Below, piece after piece: positions 44,532 to 55,126 of a stretch of 64,000 bases of DNA (the stretch's first letter is position 1; the number at the start of each line of letters is the position of its first letter). Both the position numbers and the translations under genes were made by a program. Under the pieces are notes generated by a model. It was not told where the DNA came from. It made no database searches and saw only the letters and a list, made by a program, of their open reading frames with translations. The stretch comes from Pseudovirgaria hyperparasitica. Lineage: Eukaryota; Ascomycota; Dothideomycetes; Acrospermales; Acrospermaceae. The stretch is from the NCBI RefSeq assembly GCF_010093815.1, contig NW_022985560.1:865501-929500 (forward strand), written 5' to 3'.

Positions 44532-45909
44532 GCCATGGGGGTAGAGGGAGGTGGTTATGCGTTTTTGCTTATCGATACATACGTGCATGTCGAGGAGAGC
44601 AGTATTGTGTGAATGGAGACAAGGGGGTAAGGATCACGGATTTGACCTTTTGTTGGATTGGTATGGTTGGGCTTGCGGTTATCGATGATACTGGGTTCAA
44701 AGAAGCTCGTTTGTGGGGATGGCGGTTTGGTAGGATGTACGTTGTTGGAGAAGAATGGAGCCAACAAAGTCGCAATTTTGGCAGAGTAGGGTTCTTTCTC
44801 AACGTGAGCATGTATGTCCACGGCAAACCAGGATCCAGGCATCATCAGCTTCGAGGCAAATCCTACGATCCGCCAATTCTTCAGTCTAGAAGAAAGCTCG
44901 AAAATCCTGGTCCTACACACTTGACGATCAGTCTACACGTCCAGTGCGTGATGCCACTTTCAGTGGTCCTCAGATGTCGAACCAAATCGCATAGTCGTAC
45001 GTTCGAGAGACATCGTGGTGTCTTCTCCTGGAATAATCAGCGGGATTCTGCGGGTCGTTAGCGTCGGGTCATTGTGAGTAGTTCCTGGAATGAGCGCCCT
45101 TGCTTCGCTGGAACGCTGCACGAGCCATGTATGCATGGATGGTGGACAAAGGAGCGGCCCGGACCTGTGGCGGGTCTTGGCTGTGTGTATAGGGGGTTTG
45201 GAGGTAAGTATTCGGTGCCGGAAAGGGCCTTAATGCCAGAAGGCCTTGTTTTGACTGGTTGTTTGGGAGAGGTGCGGCTTGGAGGAGGTTGAGGACGAGG
45301 TTGTCGAGGCACGACGATCTAAGGGGGCAGATCCTGTTTTCTCCCCATTCGCGTGGTCCTGCATGTCTGTGCTGGGTGCAAAATCGCAACGTGGACAGAG
45401 TATAGCAGGGTTTTTATCTTGGAAGTGCTTGGGAACCTCTGTGGGCCGTGGTGTGGTCTACGGGCCGTGGCGAGACATGCGGGACCTAGTGTGTCAGCAT
45501 TGTTTACTGAGGCAAATGGCATTGCCCCCTGCACTTATGAAAGCAACAACATGGCCAAGGAAGTCCTTTGACCATGCTGGCTGTGCAATAAGTGGGCTCG
45601 AAACAGGTCACTAATTGGGTACGTAGAGCAACTTGATCAAGTACAACTGAAGGAATGTGCATGAATGCCTTGGCCGCTGATAGTCCTACCTGGACTTCAC
45701 CAATACTGATATACGTATATATAAAGTCCGGCAAGATGTCGCTCATGGCTCCGAGACAACAAGCTCCTCATTGCGCTCAAATCAACCTTCAGATTCCCGA
45801 ACGACCCAGCAGCGGACCGTAACACGGCTTCACCAGCTCTTCCGGACTCGATACGTCCACGACTTTTCCCACGCAATATCTTCCCTGCATTTATCATACC
45901 AGAGTCAGA
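44532..45909. other. Intergenic, no gene supported
   Basis: About 1.4 kb between the minisatellite and the next gene. Frames in it (for example 45279-45614 plus, 45069-45389 minus) lack domain-like content. The last 150 bases hold the likely promoter and leader of the following gene, including a TATATAAAG at about 45716-45724 that could be a TATA box. Confidence 0.45.
45716..45724 (+). promoter_or_regulatory. Candidate TATA box of the 420-aa orphan gene
   Basis: TATATAAAG lies about 190 bases before the start codon of the orphan, a spacing that allows a leader of roughly 100-150 bases. It is the clearest TATA-like element noticed in this part of the window. Confidence 0.4.
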
Positions 45910-47172
45910 ATGACTTTAAATTACGGCCCGCATCCTCTCAATCGCTTGACATACGATCCTATAGTGCCTGACCTCGTAAACAAAACACCAGGTCTAAGAG
46001 CTGACCTCGACAAGTCTTTGGAAAAGCACATATGTATAATACATGACTTGGTTGGCGAAGACGAAAACCGGTTAGCATATCTTCTGAGCCCTCACATTCG
46101 CTATCTTACGGCGGTTTCCAAAGCTGATGCCGACAATGTTTTTCGCGAGGAAAAGTACGAGAATTATGAGAAACTGATGGATTCGCAAAAAAAGCTTATG
46201 AAAGAGTTCATTGAGTTTCAAAAACTCCAGGACACGGTTGATGCTGAGACGTCTCGTGCACTCGAGCAAAACGTCAATATGTCTTTATCCGAAGGACTAA
46301 ACAAACTCAGGGCCGACAGTAGTATCACCAGTAAGAGAGCAGAAGCTGCGAAACAACGTGCTAGTTTACTGGAGAAGCTTCCCAAATTCTACCAGAATTG
46401 GCAGAAGTATCATGCAAATGCGGTTAAACCCGGGTCGCCTGTCAATGAGTTTGGCGTCTTGCCTTCCGGTTCAAACGTGTCGACCCATCCCCAGACTGAC
46501 ATTGACTCCACTAAGAGTGATTCGGAAAAAGCGTTCAGCCAGTTCTCCACATTTGTTCTTTTCCAAAGGGCGATTTCCTCCAAGTTTTTAAAACTTCGCC
46601 AGGAATTGCGCGCCAATTTTGACGACGAGGACAAGGACAAGGACAATACCGAACGGTATCACAGCGATCTTTGCTTGCATTTTGAAATTATTGTCCGGAA
46701 TAGTATCACACGTAAACGCATCACGGCTGGCGAAGGGAGAGTCACCAAAATGATACGCAGCTGGACAACCGGTGATGACTCGCAATCCATATATCTACAG
46801 AAAATGGGGACCGACTATGAGAGGATTTTCGCTCAGCAGATTCAATTGAATGAGTTCCTGCGTGAAGTGTTCCAGAACCAAATGAAAATCACAGACCGGG
46901 AAGAAGAGTTATATTCCAAGATCATCACTAAGCAGAAACAATTCGTCAAGGATTACGAGTTGGAAAAACAAGATTGGGTGGTATGGCAGGAAGACTGGGT
47001 ACAATATTATACCATGGCGGAAAACGTGTACGCTCAGGAGAAGGAAATCCTAATTCTCCCGTTCCGAGTGGACAATCGTATCAGCCAAGAGAGATATGTA
47101 CAAGAGTGGAAGAACCACGGTCTCAAAACCATCAAGCCATTACAATCTAGGCTGCAGGGACTAGTTCTTTAA
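45910..47172 (+). CDS. Orphan helical protein of 420 aa
   Basis: One exon of 420 aa with no family that I recognise. It is rich in Lys, Glu, Gln and Asp and should be mostly helical. Long charged stretches around residues 75-115 (EEKYENYEKLMDSQKKLMKEF) and 295-360 (the IFAQQIQLNEFLREVFQNQ part) suggest coiled coils. There is no signal peptide or membrane segment. The region 185-210 is a Ser/Thr-rich linker. The clean 1.26-kb frame and a TATA-like box upstream favour a real gene. It sits at the edge of a repeat-rich AT island, a setting where lineage-specific genes are common; any function would be a guess. Confidence 0.68.
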   Translation: MTLNYGPHPLNRLTYDPIVPDLVNKTPGLRADLDKSLEKHICIIHDLVGEDENRLAYLLSPHIRYLTAVSKADADNVFREEKYENYEKLMDSQKKLMKEFIEFQKLQDTVDAETSRALEQNVNMSLSEGLNKLRADSSITSKRAEAAKQRASLLEKLPKFYQNWQKYHANAVKPGSPVNEFGVLPSGSNVSTHPQTDIDSTKSDSEKAFSQFSTFVLFQRAISSKFLKLRQELRANFDDEDKDKDNTERYHSDLCLHFEIIVRNSITRKRITAGEGRVTKMIRSWTTGDDSQSIYLQKMGTDYERIFAQQIQLNEFLREVFQNQMKITDREEELYSKIITKQKQFVKDYELEKQDWVVWQEDWVQYYTMAENVYAQEKEILILPFRVDNRISQERYVQEWKNHGLKTIKPLQSRLQGLVL

Positions 47173-47299
47173 AGTGGGCTTTTTCTTGCGTTGAGGCATT
47201 CTCACCCGATATGTTTTCCGGTGTCGAACCTCCGGCATTAAATAGTATGAGAAGAGAACATTCCGGTCTTTGTGGCTTGCTAGATTAGTTACGATGAGG

Positions 47300-47394
47300 T
47301 AGATATAGATCTAAAAGGCAGATATAGATTTAAAAGACAGATATAGATCTAAAAGTCAGACATAGATTTAAAAGTCAGACATAGATTTAAATCA
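47300..47394. repeat. 19-bp tandem repeat, five units
   Basis: Five exact-length units of the type CAGATATAGATCTAAAAGT follow each other. Nearly all differences between units are C/T changes (ATCTA versus ATTTA, GATA versus GACA), as expected if transitions have worn the array. Confidence 0.92.
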
Positions 47395-48640
47395 AGAGTT
47401 TTATCAGATAGATATGACAATCTATGTCTCTCTTCCATAACTAGCCAATCTCTGTATGAACTTTAGCACTGTCAGGCAAGGTGGATTTCGTACTTTGAGA
47501 TAGTGCATAGATCTCACTTGCTAAGGCAGAAGAATGCTCAGGTGTCTTATCGAATCTAACACCAGAGTTGTTTCGCTTGTTTAGTTGTCCTTCTCTTGTG
47601 AGTCAAATGTTCTGTAGCGTCCAGCTAGAATTGAAAAGGAAGAGAACAAACTCGAAGGCAGATTATTGGATCGATTGTGCTTAACGCCGGAACCTCTATT
47701 TTGAAGGATTAGCATACTTCGATTTTTGAGAGAGCTCCTAAGCTGTACTGCATTTCTGGTAGTAGTAAGACTTTCCTGGATATGACGAATATGCTACTAG
47801 CATATCTCCCAGGGTATAAACTACTTATACGGTCATACGCCGTCACTTGTATAGTAAACATCTCATGGGTATCCAATTAAGTTATAATGCTCTATAAATA
47901 AGTACTTAAAGCTTTACATAGATCTATAATAGAATACTAAGCTACAGGTTCTATACGAGTACGTTTTGTGCCAGTCCATAAGATCCGATGTCTATGAATG
48001 TACGAAAGTAACACTTATAGGAAGCTTGATTTGCGCAATAGCAACGTGTATAGTTTGATATCGTCTAGCTATATTGTAATGCAACGATCGTATAGGGCAC
48101 TAGTTCTGTCTTTAGATGACACGCACATTACGTAGGAGGCATAGAATTAGGAATGAGTGCTTTACGGAACAAGTCCCGTACTACGCCATGGAGGAATTTT
48201 CTAACTTTCCAATTTCAAATTTTTTGTCCTCTGTGATATATCAATACCCATTTTAGAAGCATTGTCCGTTATTAAGGATTTAACACCACCACTAAGTGCG
48301 ACTAGGTCAAGTAAGAGAGACCTTAATATATAGGACAAGGACACTGAAGAGTAGTCGAGTGTTTTTGATCTACTTAAGCAACTACTTAGATAATTCAAAG
48401 CATTAAAACATAATGATGTGAATCTTTCGGCTGTTTCTAATGTCAGCCTAAATAAGTGTAGATATCCAATGCGCGCCGTAAAGCGTGAGAGAGTAAGAGA
48501 CACGAAGAGGTAAAGTATGGACATAGCTTCTATTCATCAGTCTGTCTTCTTCTACTAATTTAATCCTGTATCCTTTCTACTTCATAGTAAGACGTGCGTG
48601 TAGGTGTGTATCATAGGTAGTGTGCCTATGTTTCTGTCCC
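47395..48640. repeat. AT-rich island, probably decayed repeat DNA
   Basis: About 1.2 kb, AT-rich and full of TA steps, without protein-like frames. A minus frame at 48201-48524 is low in information and I do not take it as a gene. The look is that of repeat-induced point mutation on an old element, but no ends or coding remnants allow a family name. Confidence 0.4.
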
Positions 48641-48686
48641 AAGAAGGTCCTACGAACTGCCCAGCCATCCATACTCCGAGTAATCG

Positions 48687-48840
48687 AAACTCCCAGCAAT
48701 CTAAAGTCCCAGCAACTTGAACTCCCAGCAATCTAAAGTCCCAGCAATCTGAACTCCCAGCAAGCTGAACTCCTAGCAATAATAACTTCCAGCAATCACA
48801 ATTCCCGTCAATATCAAAATTCCCAGCAACCCCAATACTG
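48687..48840. repeat. 16-bp minisatellite
   Basis: About nine degenerate units of GAACTCCCAGCAATCT, alternating with AAAGTCCCAGCAATCT. Fainter TCCCA motifs continue to about 48960. It lies behind the 3' end of the repeat-bearing gene. It has no coding role. Confidence 0.85.
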
Positions 48841-49062
48841 ACCAAAAACAATTCCCAGCATGCGTCTGCGTGTCCCAATCTCCTCCTATCAGATCCCAGC
48901 GGTCCCAATCCCAGAAATCCCAATTCTTAGAAGTTCCAATTCTTAGAAACCCCAAAACTCACCAAAATCAATGCGCCTCCACGTCCTATTCTCCTCCTAC
49001 CAATTCCCGAATCCCTCAACCTCACACCCCATAATTACATCCCCTTCCACCTCCTTCCCACC

Positions 49063-51164
49063 TCAGCCCTCACAAAGCACCCTCCTCCTCTCCCTCTCCC
49101 CCTCCCCTTCCCTAATTTCCACCTTCGGGCCCGCCTCCCCCCAATCCACCCCAAATTCCGCCTCCATCACCCCCATATACGCCTCAACACGCGCCATCGC
49201 ACGCCTTACCATAAACGCCTTCTCCCGTATATCCTCGCTCTCCGCGTCCGCAGGGTTGTTGCATTCCGACAGAAGAGATTTCTCCTCTCGCAACGCTAGT
49301 TCGAGCTGCATCGCTTCCCGACGGAAGCTACGCGTAATATGGGCTTTTATGTACTCGCCTTGGGATAGGTATTTGGGGAGGTGTTCGAGTGGGCGGAGCA
49401 AGGGCGTGTAGGAGCGGAGGAAGCGGGTGGGTGGTAGGGACGGACTGTATGTGACTTGGCGGCGTCGTGAGGTGGAGGATGGGTTTGATTCGGCATATGG
49501 CTTATTGCTGGAAGGTTCTCCGTCTAGCTTGTCAAGAGAAGTGTTGTCCAGTCCATCAAGAGGAGTGTCGTCTAGTTCATCAAGATGAGTGTCGTCCATT
49601 CCATCAAGAGAAGTGTCGTCTAGTTCATCAAGATGAGTGTCGTCCAGTCCATCAAGATAAGTGTCGTCTAGTTCATCAAGAGAAGTGTTGTCTAGGTTTT
49701 CAAGAGAAGTGTTGTCTAGCTCATCAAGATAAGTGTCGTCTAGTTCATCAAGAGAAGTGTTGTCTAGCTCATCGAGATAAGTGTCGTCCAATTCATCCTC
49801 GAAAGTGGCATCGGATCCAGCGTCGTCGCTCACTCCCTGCTCCTCAACTGCCCAGTCTGGCCCAAGCGTCTCCTCAATGTTCGCGAGGGTGAGCTCACGC
49901 TTGACTTCACCGGGATGGCTGGGGACGGGGTTGGTAGTAATAGGGTAGAAGCCGTCGTCGTCTGCGCCGAGCGCGGGCTGCTGGTGGGAGACGTTGTAGT
50001 TGTTGCCATGACGGTCGACCCCGATACTAGAGTCAAGGGGTGGCATGGGAGCGGCGCGGGGGTGCATCGCTGGATTGGAGTTCTGAGCGTAGATGCCTTG
50101 AGGAGGATAGAATGCTGGGCCTTGATAAGAGGTCTGATGTACTTGATGATGTACTTGGTGATATGCTAGGCGAGGTGGGTGAGGTGGGTAGGGAGGGTCG
50201 TGGACAGGGGAGGGTCGTGGACAGAGGAGCTGATGTCGAACGGGGTGTTCCAGAATGTGGGGCCATGGGAGTAAATGATATTTGAAGGTCGTCCGAATGG
50301 GTCAGGGTTGAATGGTAGGTTGTTATCTGGTGCGAAGGGAGCTCGTGAGGACATATTCATGTCGAAGGAGCGGGGCTCTTCTCCCTTGCGTTGTTGGAAA
50401 GTCGCTTGCATTGCATCTAATGTCTTAGTAGGTAAATCGGTTCTGAATGCCGTTTCACCATGGAATCTTGTGAATGGAGCGTGGCGTGAGGCTTGATCAC
50501 CGTGCCGACACTCTTGGGCATTGAGCTCAGATGACTTCTGAGCTGGTATGGTCACAGATATGCCAAGACCTTCACGCCCGGGTGATCCCGCGTCGAATAC
50601 GATGTGATTTCTCAGGGGATAATTGGTTGTTCTTTGCTTAGGGATCAGTGACTGACCGGCATTGAAGGGTGGTGGAGCAGAAGTGCCGTTCGGGCCCGTT
50701 CCGATAAACTGGAAATCCGACTGAGAGCATGCCTGGGGACCATTTCTCGGATCAGGGGCGGTCGACTGTCTGTCTCTGTGCATATATGCTTCATTCCTCA
50801 AGCTCACAAATGGCCTCTCTGTTTTCGAATTTCTGATGTCGACAAGTGTTTGTGAGGACGACGCTTTGATCGCTCCATACCCGTCATTCTCAGGAATGGC
50901 GCGGTTCCGATAAGGAGATCTATGATCCTCTAATGGGAAGTCCCACTGATGCGGAACGTCGTCAAAGATAGTCGAGGAAGAACTTGGACAAGCACGCCGA
51001 GAGAGACGGGGTCGACGCGCACGGGCACCATGAGCCGACTTACGCACCGTGATGGGGGAGGGAGTCCTTCCAGGATCAGACGAAACAGTCCTGGAGGATG
51101 GGGAAAGTGATGGTGCTACTCCTTTGCCAGCCATGACTGTAGATCTTGAAGAAGAATCAGTCAT
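49063..51164 (-). CDS. Repeat-bearing orphan gene in two frames, joined by a 17-bp duplication or an intron
   Basis: The minus strand reads open from an ATG at 51164 to a stop at 50166 (332 aa; the frame is open further up but has no ATG), then in another frame to 49063. The first part is disordered, rich in Ser, Pro and Arg. The second contains about 11 copies of an 8-residue acidic repeat (LDELDDTY/LDELDNTS) and ends with a helical, basic-to-acidic domain (ITRSFRREAMQLELALREEK). A perfect 17-bp tandem duplication (50191-50207 and 50208-50224) sits where the frame changes. Alternatively an 89-base intron from 50222 to 50134 (donor GTCCAC, acceptor CATCAG) would join both frames into 670 aa. 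The donor is poor. No family is recognised. Confidence 0.5.
49521..49798 (-). repeat. 24-bp coding minisatellite
   Basis: About eleven and a half units of 24 bp encode the 8-residue repeat LDELDDTY with variants NTS, DTH and DTP. Units alternate between two types, which points to expansion of a 48-bp pair. Copy number probably differs between strains. Confidence 0.92.
50191..50224 (-). repeat. Perfect 17-bp tandem duplication
   Basis: GGGAGGGTCGTGGACAG occurs twice in direct contact. Seventeen bases shift the reading frame by two, exactly at the change between the two open halves of the surrounding gene. Confidence 0.95.
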
Positions 51165-53065
51165 AGACCGGGGATCATGTAGAGGAGAGAGTAGGAACGA
51201 GGAGGAAGAAGTCAATTTATCAGAGGGATCGCTTATATAAGTTCTGAACCCTTCGTGAGCACGTGTTCTAAATCGAGTGACGGGTCTGGGAGCCCATTCA
51301 CCTGGGTCCTCAAATGAAGGAACGTGAGCATGTGCCACTTATCGTGCGTCTATTGTCGGCTCATTCACTCGAAACAGATGAGAGCACTCTTTCGGTAAGG
51401 GATGTCTCAGGACGCCGTTTTGGATGAAGTTTGATGCTCAAGCTATTCATCAAGCTCATTCATGTGGTGAAGTCTATCCTAGCTTTCTCGTCCTCAATGC
51501 TGATGTTCATTTGCATACAACGGACATGCAGGGAGAAATAATTGGAGCAGAGGTACACTTAATCTCATCGTCCACATTCCACTCTGCAAACACCGTCATA
51601 TTCATCGTCATCAAGCCAAGTCAACTTAAAGAAAGCCATTAAACATCACTTATGGAATCCCTAATAGAGCCCCTCACCGCGTGAACACTGCTAAGTCTTA
51701 GAATATCGAACATGGATTCGCCCTCGCTAGCCTAGTCACGTTGTATAGTAAATGGGAACTGTCACACACCTCGACTATTAACTCCGCGTTCCACCTTTAA
51801 CAGGACAACAAAAGTTTCACGCAGTAGGTCCGGAACAGCAGAGTGGTCCTAGATGTACTTGGGTCAACTTGGAGTCATCTTGTATGACAGTGACTCTCTG
51901 AAACCTAGAGCCCTCTCATCATCATCAAATTAGCAATATACACGACTCAGTGAAACCTAGCATGACGCTAGTCATCTTTCCAGACTCACCATACATCATT
52001 CCAGACAAGAACCTTGCGTTTAACCCTCTTCTCAGCATCTTAGACCAAGTGGTTGCTTTCCCCTGAGCCCCTGTATGTGAATACCGTACGCTACCAAATC
52101 TATTGACTCGCGTTATGCTCTAAGCGGTTATGTGATGATACATCATAGAGTTGTATCAGGTGGAAAGTCTCGAGGTCAACTACACAGCCTTCAACGCCAT
52201 TCCACGCGACAACAATATAAGGCTATGGTCGAACTGTTCGTAGTCGTGTTGTGTCGTATACCTATCTCGTGTACGATGCCTGGTTGAATGTATGAACAAA
52301 CGAGACGGTGGTTGGACGTTCACTTCATGGCATGTAATTGTAGTATCTACTCGAATACATATACAAAGGCACGCATATCGGACACACATACCAGCCACAC
52401 CTCACCACTCCCTCTATCAACCCATCCGAGAGCTCGACTCATAGTCCCAGCAATACACGCAGAGATCCACACCCCCTTCCCAACGCTGAGGCTGGAACAA
52501 AGTACAATTCAGAACGAGGCGTATAGATCCGTCCTGTTCAGCGCTAGCTCGCCGGCTTAACAGGTGTACTAGCCGGCCGGGGGTATCCGTTCGCAATACA
52601 CATCTTGAGAAGTTTAGGCAGTCGAAGTGAGACAGTGAGAGCTGCGGGGGTCATTTTTTAGGTAGGGTCTGAGTATACGATGGTGGGAAGAGATTGAGGC
52701 TACCTACCTACCTACCTAGCTAGGTAATAAACGATACAGCAGGGCAAGCGCTGACGAACTGTGCCGTAGTTGCCGCCGGGTGCGTGGTAAACCAGACGCC
52801 AAAAACGAAGCTTCGCGCGCGCTTATGAATGCCATCTGAGACCTGAAACATTTTTTCACTGCATTATTCTTGGTCTCAGGTTTTACCAGACTTATATTTC
52901 CTACATTACTAGTATTCTTGCCCTAAATTTTTTTTTTTTTTGGCAAACATTCCTTCCTCACGTTCTTATCTGCTTCGGCACGCCATAATACAACTACATC
53001 GTCAGGTGCATCTTCGCTTTTCTCAACCTGAGGTATATATCTAGGCAGACCAAACCAGAGATACT
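51165..53065. promoter_or_regulatory. Divergent intergenic region, no gene seen
   Basis: About 1.9 kb. A short microsatellite of CTAC units lies at 52701-52720 and a T-run at 52928-52940. No frame has recognisable content. The upstream half would carry the promoter of the repeat-bearing gene, the other half that of the small plus-strand gene. Confidence 0.45.
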
Positions 53066-53641
53066 ATGCCTTCGAACAAGAATCGTCTGTACATTGCTCT
53101 TTATCCCAGTGGGGTCAGGGGAAACGAGGAACGCAGGTAACTAGCGTGTCTCCTTGGGGCTCACGTGTTGCAGGCTGACCGATATTATAGATACCATTGG
53201 GCATTCCTCATTGGGCCGAAGGTTGAAAAGGGTGCCCACGTCCCCGGAATGCGCTACCACGCCAGGAACAGACCATTAGTCGGATGGGAATTTGAAGAGG
53301 TGCGGGTAGGCGATGTTCGGTTCACAAACACACTACTTGCCCGTGTTACTATTGCAAAGGTGGTCGACGAAAGGCGTCTAGTAGAGCTTTTTCGGGTTAT
53401 CCCAGTCGTGAATGATGATCCGAATTGGCGCTGCCGCAGCTGGATCCAGCAGGCGCTGGCAGCGATTGCGCATGACCAAAGCTGCGTCAGCTCTTGCGAG
53501 CTGGATTGGGCGAGGATTGAGGCATTTGCAAGGCAATATGTCGCTGAGAAAACTGCTGCAGGGAGATATGCAGAGCATGAGGACATGCTAAAGCCGAAAC
53601 CTACGTACGATCTTCTCGAGGAGAAGGAGACTATAGCATGA
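53066..53641 (+). CDS. Small fungal protein, DUF6914-like
   Basis: Two exons, 53066-53136 and 53191-53641, encode 173 aa. The joint AG/A TAC CAT reads through as EERRYHWAFLIGPK, which fits better than the other nearby acceptor (53173), whose frame differs. The pattern LYIALYPSG, then YHWAFLIGPK, then GMRYHARN and a later VVNDDPNWRCRSWIQQAL resembles a fungal family that I recall as DUF6914; the name is tentative. Members have no known function. No signal peptide or membrane segment is present. The gene faces the APH-fold gene with 64 bp between stops. Confidence 0.7.
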
Positions 53642-53705
53642 TGCGAGACAAGCTCATTCGCCCAGATCAGAATGGATCCGAGCTTCTGATAATGAGGCTC
53701 AGGTT

Positions 53706-54587
53706 TCACCACTCTCCCCACCACTTGCAGCGAGTTTTTTCCATTTCTAGCTCTTCGGGATAGGGGTCGAGCAGCGAGAACAGGGTTGCTTGCCATTTCT
53801 CTCTGAGTATATTTCCGCGCCATGCAGACGTATATTCCCAATATACGGGGTACCATCCTGAAAACTCCCAGTCAATAATACTTACAATTTTATCCCCACG
53901 AACTAAGATATTAGACGGATTCAAATCGCAGTGCGTGAATACCGGGGGCGGCCACTGAACATCTTGCTTCTTAACCATAGCTTTAAGATCCTCTACTTCG
54001 CTATCAGTAACATGGCCGCCCACCTTCGTGACATCAATATCCTCCCTCAGCCAGCGATGAAACTCATCGAAAGTCTTGAACGGCCCAAAGCGTGGCGACC
54101 CATTCGGCAGCCGTGAATCGAACAAGGAGCCACCAGCACAGCTCCCAACGGCAATATCCTGCGGCGGTTTCAGCGTCCGCAGCTCTTGAATCATATCCTT
54201 AAGCTGCGCAAAGATCTTCTCCAGCGACTCCTTGGAAAGCTTCCTCCACGCATGCGCCAAATCCTCGCCTTTTACCCGCTCCATGACAATGTATGCTCTG
54301 TTTTTGTGGAGGAAGGAGCAGTAGACCTTGGGGACGGGAATGGATGTATGCCGGGCGACATAGTTCATGGTGACGGCCTCTGTCAAGTGCACCGAAAATC
54401 CCGTTTTGAGGATTTTGTGCCGCGAAAGTGGTCTACAAGGTCCATCCCATTTAAATAGTTTGGCGGTGGTGTGCAGTGCTAGCAGAGCTAGGTATCGACG
54501 AACACGGGTATTCTTGAAGGCCAAGGCCTCACTGCCTATATGCTGGAGGTGGAAGTCGTTCGCAGGATTGTGATATTCGCTCTCCAT
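53706..54587 (-). CDS. APH/choline-kinase-fold phosphotransferase
   Basis: One exon of 293 aa. The fold is shared by aminoglycoside phosphotransferases, choline kinases and a very large group of fungal proteins of unknown substrate. The catalytic loop is FTHCDLNPSNILV with Asp and Asn in place, and the metal-binding site is IIDWEFSGWYPVYWEYT. Upstream are a conserved EAVTMNYVARHTSIPVPKVYCSF helix and YIVMERVKGEDL, the hinge. A clear glycine loop is not seen at the N-terminus, which is usual in this fungal group. It is a different branch from the AIM9-like gene in this window. Substrate unknown. Confidence 0.85.
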   Translation of the reverse strand: MESEYHNPANDFHLQHIGSEALAFKNTRVRRYLALLALHTTAKLFKWDGPCRPLSRHKILKTGFSVHLTEAVTMNYVARHTSIPVPKVYCSFLHKNRAYIVMERVKGEDLAHAWRKLSKESLEKIFAQLKDMIQELRTLKPPQDIAVGSCAGGSLFDSRLPNGSPRFGPFKTFDEFHRWLREDIDVTKVGGHVTDSEVEDLKAMVKKQDVQWPPPVFTHCDLNPSNILVRGDKIVSIIDWEFSGWYPVYWEYTSAWRGNILREKWQATLFSLLDPYPEELEMEKTRCKWWGEW

Positions 54588-55126
54588 TGCGAGTATGGGT
54601 ACCCGACGATGGGTTACGCGGTGGGAGAGATGTTGCGCCTGAATAATTACGGGAGCAAAGATGGCACGGGTCTGACGACATAACGATACAGTTAGTCAGC
54701 AGTGCTATACCGTATCAGGTTATATACACTCATGATATCTCACTAAACCAATATAATAGTATCTCAAACCTACTCCTATTTATACTTTTTCTAGCTAGAC
54801 TGATAGATGAGAACCATTTATTTTTTACTAATGTATCTATCAGAGTGCAGCGAGCCTGCTAGAAATCGATATTGAAATAGGTCTGTGTATGTATATGTAG
54901 AGTAGCTAAGCAGATATACGTAGTCATACAGTCTAACGGCAAGAAAACGCCAAACAGCTTTCCTCTAAACGTGATATGACGCTGAACAAACAAGTCGCTG
55001 GGGAGACGCCAATACTATGCATTCGCAATCGCAAAACTGCTTGACAACAACCAAAATCAAAACTTGACCGTCGTAATGTCGTGTACACAAAACAAAAACA
55101 TGGACGCAATGCATTATGCTTGCAAA
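54588..55126. other. Intergenic, partly AT-rich
   Basis: The 0.5 kb holds the upstream region of the APH gene and the 3' end of the SUN-domain gene. Bases about 54700-54900 are AT-rich without features. No gene is seen. Confidence 0.45.

Noticed and set aside
44225-45061. A 278-codon plus-strand frame, and minus frames opposite it
   Set aside because: They are open only because the 10-bp minisatellite has no stops in any frame; the flanks show no domain.
49500-49800. Regular repeats resembling a CRISPR array
   Set aside because: Units are contiguous 24-mers without spacers and code for protein; the genome is fungal.
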